This document shows positions 60,601-64,000 of a DNA stretch of 64,000 nt, piece after piece (the stretch's first letter is position 1; each line of letters starts with the position of its first letter). The position numbers and the translations under genes are program-made. Below the pieces are notes generated by a model that was not told where the DNA came from, ran no database searches, and worked only from the letters and a program-made list of their open reading frames with translations. This DNA is from Diphasiastrum complanatum (Eukaryota; Streptophyta; Lycopodiopsida; Lycopodiales; Lycopodiaceae): the NCBI GenBank assembly GCA_029204225.1, contig CM055099.1, forward strand, positions 68,193,084 through 68,257,083. The letters are read 5' to 3'.

Positions 60601-61584
60601 ATTACAAAAAGAGTTTTTATCACTAGTCATGTGGGATGAGGCACCACTATCTAGCCACCATACATTAGAATGCTTGAAAGAGGAAGATGAAAAGTTAGAC
60701 ATCATAAGTGAATCTTCTTTGTCACAAGGAGATTCATCTTCACAAGTGATGTTGGCTTGCTTTTTCCTTTTGTAGCATTGAGAGGCAAAATGCCCCTTTT
60801 TGCCACATGAGAAACAAGTAACCTTGTACTTGTTCTTCTTCACATTGGATGAGCTTGGTTCCTCCTCGGATGTCTTCTCCATTGCTCTTGTGTTGTCCTT
60901 GAAGCTCTTGCCATTCTTCTTGTCTTTTCTCTTCTCCTTGGATTTGGTGAAGAGTGCTTGATCACTTCCTCCATCTTTGAGAGATAATCTCTCAAATCTT
61001 GCAATTCGAGTTTGATGCCTATACTCCTCGGCTATCAAGACTCCTTGCAAGGCTTCTAAAGAGGGTAAGTCCTCTTTAATTGCATAAGATTGCACAATGG
61101 TATCAAAATTTTCACTTAGTCCATTCAAGATAACTTGAACTATTTCCTTTGATTTGATAGAATCATCTATGCAACAAAGATCTTTATGGAAATCCTTAAC
61201 TCTAGAAACATAGGATGAAGCACTTTCATCCTTTCTTTGAAAACTTTGAAAGATCATATTTCTTAGAGTAAGGATTCTAGAAGTGCTTTTAGACTCGTAA
61301 ATAGATTAAAGAGTACTCCATGCTTCTTGAGCATTGACACAAGAACTAATCTCTCTTAGGACTTCATTGGAGACATTTAGCATCAAAACATGAAGAGCAA
61401 CTCGTGCTCTTTTCTTGAATTTGGGAATTTCTTGAGGACTATTTGGTTCCTCCTCATTCCCATTCGCTATATCTATTAGATCTTGAAGTACAAGAATTGA
61501 TTCTATCCTCACTTTCCATGTACTATAATTTGTAGAGGTGAGTCTTTCACCTTGTTCTAATAGATAAGATCCCATTGAAGTCAT
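57634..61584 (-). pseudogene. Copia Gag-Pol with three nonsense codons and mutated RT
   Basis: A single frame of 1317 codons runs from MTSMGSYLLEQGERLTSTNY to the final stop at 57634 with no frameshift. Premature stops lie at 61306-61308 (TAA, a Gln codon in family 1), 60424-60426 (TAA) and 59704-59706 (TAG, normally the Trp of the FWGE motif). The CCHC knuckle CFSCGKKGHFASQC, protease LDSGASSHM, integrase HSDIHF, RSDNGGEY and GVAERKNRTL, and RNase H SDSDFAGDK are all readable. The RT catalytic motif reads YVHD at 58579-58590 instead of YVDD, so the enzyme would be dead even without the stops. Confidence 0.95.
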
Positions 61585-61780
61585 ATCTAGAGAATTGATT
61601 TTGGCTTTCTACATGAATGTTTTCAGAGGTTCAAAACTAATCAAATGTAGACTATTATTACTTGGAATCAAGTTAACAAATGATTGAGAACTCAAAGAAG
61701 GCCAAAAGTTCCAATTTCTAGGTGCTAGACAAAATTTGCACTAAATTTTTCAAAGCAAAAGTGGATGAAGTAAATCTGAG

Positions 61781-61794
61781 TTCACACGTGTGAA
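61781..61794. promoter_or_regulatory. Extra TTCACACGTGTGAA palindrome in the Copia family 2 leader
   Basis: An exact 14-bp palindrome lies upstream of gag, outside the LTR. A further CACACGTG and AGGCCGTAC pair sits near 62140-62170, echoing the family 1 LTR. Confidence 0.6.
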
Positions 61795-62340
61795 ATAGCT
61801 TAAAAAAATCAGATTTATCATTTAGAAAGTTTCATCCATTCATAGGATCATAGATCCAAAAAATTCTTCTTGGATTGAAGAAACTTGAAAAATAGTCAAA
61901 ATTTGCTATTTTTGACTCCTACAATAAGGGATCTTAGATAGTACAGCCTTCAAGCAAGTAAAACTCTGTTTTTCTTCTTCAACATGCCTCACTTAAATTT
62001 CAAGAACTCTCCTTAGGGTCCACAAATCCTTTTGAGGTCACTTGCATCACAAACTAGCCTTGATTGGCTTCCTACTCATATGCTACATGAATGGAAGAGA
62101 TGAGAAGTAACATAGGCCCCACTCTATCTCGATTAGAGGCCTCACACGTGCTGCTACAGTAGGCCGTACAGCTCTAAAATCAGAGAAAAAGATATGTTAA
62201 TAAGTGATGATAAGAGTGGATCTAGTTATCTCAAAATCGAGTGCTAGTAAGAGGCAAAATTTCATCAACAATGATGAGAAGTCATTTCATTTGATAAAGC
62301 AATGATTAGATGTGTATTCTCCTATCAAGATCTGATACCA

Positions 62341-62885
62341 TGAAAACTTTTCACACGTGTGAACCAGCTGCAAGTACAAGGATCAAGGAAATGAATGTTT
62401 GCACACTAAACTAGCTTCTATTCCAAAAACAAAGAGATGGAAAACATTGGCAAGCTAGTTAGCAAGAAGGCAAGAGCATTCATCACAATCTAACTATCAT
62501 TACACCTCCAATGGATCAAATGGAAGCTTTACTTGAAGAAGTGTATTTTGAGGTATAGAGCCACCTTATTTATAATACAAGAGGCCTTCTAGAACTCGTG
62601 GAGAGAGAAAGCAACCTAGATGCCACATTGACTCTACCTCTCTACTAGATGACAAAAAGAGAAATGGATAAGACTTGAGAATCTCTCTTTTTGAGAATCC
62701 TTGACCTACAAGAGTAGCCTCACATGCTTCTTGATAGTTTCTAGACCTACACATCACTATGGAGACTAAAAATCTACCTTGACTCAACCTGGAAAGTTAC
62801 TAGACTAGTCTTCCTCAAGTTTGGACAAACCCCAAAACTTGAATCTCTAAGTTAAATATTATTTTAATTCTACAATATTTTCACA
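62341..62885 (-). repeat. 5' LTR of Copia family 2
   Basis: It is 545 bp, begins right after the primer site, and carries the palindrome at 62350-62363. TATGT follows. Confidence 0.96.
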
Positions 62886-62887
62886 TA

Positions 62888-62983
62888 TGTTAGAAAGTGT
62901 CAATGTTATAGCCCTTGCACGAGTAGCTCAGGGGAAAATTGAGGGGGAGTGTTAGAAAGTGTCAAGGCTATAGCCCTTGCACA
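62888..62983 (+). repeat. 62-bp tandem repeat, probable old Copia tract-LTR junction
   Basis: TGTTAGAAAGTGTCAA starts at 62888 and 62950, with ATAGCCCTTGCAC following in both. The second copy is preceded by ATTGAGGGGGAG, the classic plant Copia purine tract, so it may be the start of a worn LTR. Confidence 0.65.
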
Positions 62984-63002
62984 ACACTCTAGGAACACAA
63001 AT

Positions 63003-63074
63003 GGATGGGTAGCTCAATGGTAGAGCACCCCACCAGAATGGGGGAGGTCCTGGGTTCAAATCCCTAGCCCGACC
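63003..63074 (+). ncRNA. tRNA-like sequence (tRNA pseudogene or SINE head)
   Basis: A 72-nt stretch has an A box (TAGCTCAATGG) and B box (GGTTCAAATCC at 63053-63063). It pairs 6/7 in the acceptor stem, 4/4 in the D stem, 4/5 in the anticodon stem and only 3/5 in the T stem. The loop has C where T33 is expected, so it is unlikely to be a working tRNA. Confidence 0.55.
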
Positions 63075-63783
63075 ACACACACCAAGTGTAAAAACTTTTC
63101 ACAGAATGGTGACAGCATACCAAGAGCTCCTATGAGAAATGTGGGAATTTTGGTAAAGCAGCAATCGTGAGCATTGGTAATCCATCTGAAAGAGTCCTTG
63201 TGGGTCTTAAAGGTGCAGAGAAGGTAAGGTAGAGAATTATTTCCCAAGAAAACCTTCGCAAGAGTACTTAAATTGAGAACTAACCTTCACAAGCTTCTCT
63301 ATGTCCTAGACTCACTAAGATGGAACTTCATGTTGAAATTGGAAAATAATCCATCTTGACTTTAGGCTTGCTACAACCTTTGTACTATGCAAGTATGTTG
63401 TTCCATAAATGCAAATGCCAAATTTGGCCTAGATAGAACTCGAGCTATATGGATTTGTCATATCTAGTTGGATGATTACAACTTGCATATAGATTGTAGA
63501 CTTAGAAATGGAAAAAATATGCTTGTAGAAACTCATGGCATATCACATGCATTTATTGTAAGTGATCCATAGTGACATGCAAGGCATGCACAAAGTGAAT
63601 TGAACACATGCATGATGATTTGTACAATTCTAGTTAGAACTAGGACACTTGGTAAAAGTAGGTAGAGATACATGCATGAAATGTGATAAATGTCACATAG
63701 ACTCTAGTTTTCACTTTAGATGTCATTGAAAGGTGGATGGATGTGGTTCTACCTCGAGCTACCTCAAACTCCATAAATATGTG
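63075..63783. other. Non-coding stretch between tRNA-like sequence and inverted arm
   Basis: No gene is seen. It could include the body of a SINE headed by the tRNA-like sequence. Confidence 0.4.
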
Positions 63784-64000
63784 CTTTGTGAGTTCAGATG
63801 ATAATGATGGGATAATGACCACCTATCCAAATACTCAACTACTCTATCTTGTTCGGATAGACAACGATGGAGGATTCCTCTATTTACTGGTTTATTGCTC
63901 ACTCCTTTATCAAGAAACTAGCCGTTGTCCTATTGGCCATCTTTCTCAATATAAATCACTGATAATGAATTATGTAAGGTGTTGACCAGCGATGGACTAC
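63784..64000 (+). repeat. Right arm of the 217-bp inverted repeat (reaches window edge)
   Basis: It is the reverse complement of 55071-55287, ungapped. It may continue past the window end. Confidence 0.85.

Larger units (their letters stand above)
57066..62885 (-). mobile_element. Ty1/Copia retrotransposon, family 2
   Basis: The element is 5820 bp with two 545-bp LTRs differing at about 11 positions (about 2%), a perfect 5-bp target duplication, primer site (62329-62340) and purine tract (57611-57623). The Gag-Pol frame is co-linear but carries inactivating changes. It is related to family 1 in protein sequence but has unrelated LTR length and sequence apart from a shared palindrome. It inserted near the Penelope-like RT relic. 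Confidence 0.97.

Noticed and set aside
1..64000. CRISPR arrays, bacterial operons or phage genes
   Set aside because: Repeat structure, introns and gene content are those of plant nuclear DNA; no spacer-repeat arrays.

Overview
The window looks like nuclear DNA of a land plant with a large, repeat-rich, gene-poor genome. The evidence is spliceosomal introns, several Ty1/Copia and Ty3/Gypsy retrotransposons with initiator-Met-tRNA primer sites, long AT-rich stretches, and one intact STOP1-type zinc-finger gene. A gymnosperm or fern fits, but the species cannot be fixed from sequence alone. No bacterial, organellar or CRISPR features were seen.

Layout. 1-5725: a Copia element on the + strand with an intact 1324-residue Gag-Pol (5' LTR cut by the window edge). 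8.7-12.1 kb: a decayed Gypsy protease/RT joined to a coiled-coil reading frame. 12.9-13.7 kb: a Copia integrase relic. 16094-17764: the STOP1-like gene, the only ordinary intact host gene, preceded by a threefold tandem repeat. 18.3-20.5 kb: Copia and Gypsy relics. 21.3-29.7 kb: a block of four decayed, intron-bearing genes in alternating orientation (A+, B-, C+, D-). 31907-38054: a second copy of the first Copia family, inverted, with target-site duplications and two LTRs that look identical. 38.3-45.5 kb: a Gypsy RT relic and a third Copia family. 47.5 kb: a repeat shared with 12 kb. 49.3-50.2 kb: a second Ulp1-like locus. 50.2-54.3 kb: AT-rich, apparently empty. 54.3-64 kb: an RT relic resembling Penelope-like or telomerase-like enzymes, containing a spliceosomal-type intron and lying between 217-bp inverted arms. 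It is split by a fourth Copia element (57066-62885).

The most unusual part is the 21.3-29.7 kb block. Gene C opens with a full-length histone H3-like fold (closest in feel to CENH3). The same reading frame runs through a basic/proline-rich linker into a Ulp1/C48 (SUMO-protease-like) domain. It is broken by three stops, each one C-to-T step away from a sense codon. Gene A resembles a transposase-like protein, gene D ends in a ubiquitin-like stretch, and gene B is unknown. Genes B and C diverge from a 370-bp region holding twelve CACGTG cores. I infer a decayed multi-gene DNA transposon, or a domesticated relative, that carried chromatin and SUMO/ubiquitin-type functions. The 49.3 kb locus keeps the same two intron positions and the Ulp1 Gln and Cys that gene C has lost.

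The Copia elements show age structure. Pair 1/2 is very young, the 57 kb element has about 2% LTR divergence, and the 40-45 kb element is older and truncated. The LTRs of two different Copia families share a perfect 14-bp palindrome centred on CACGTG.
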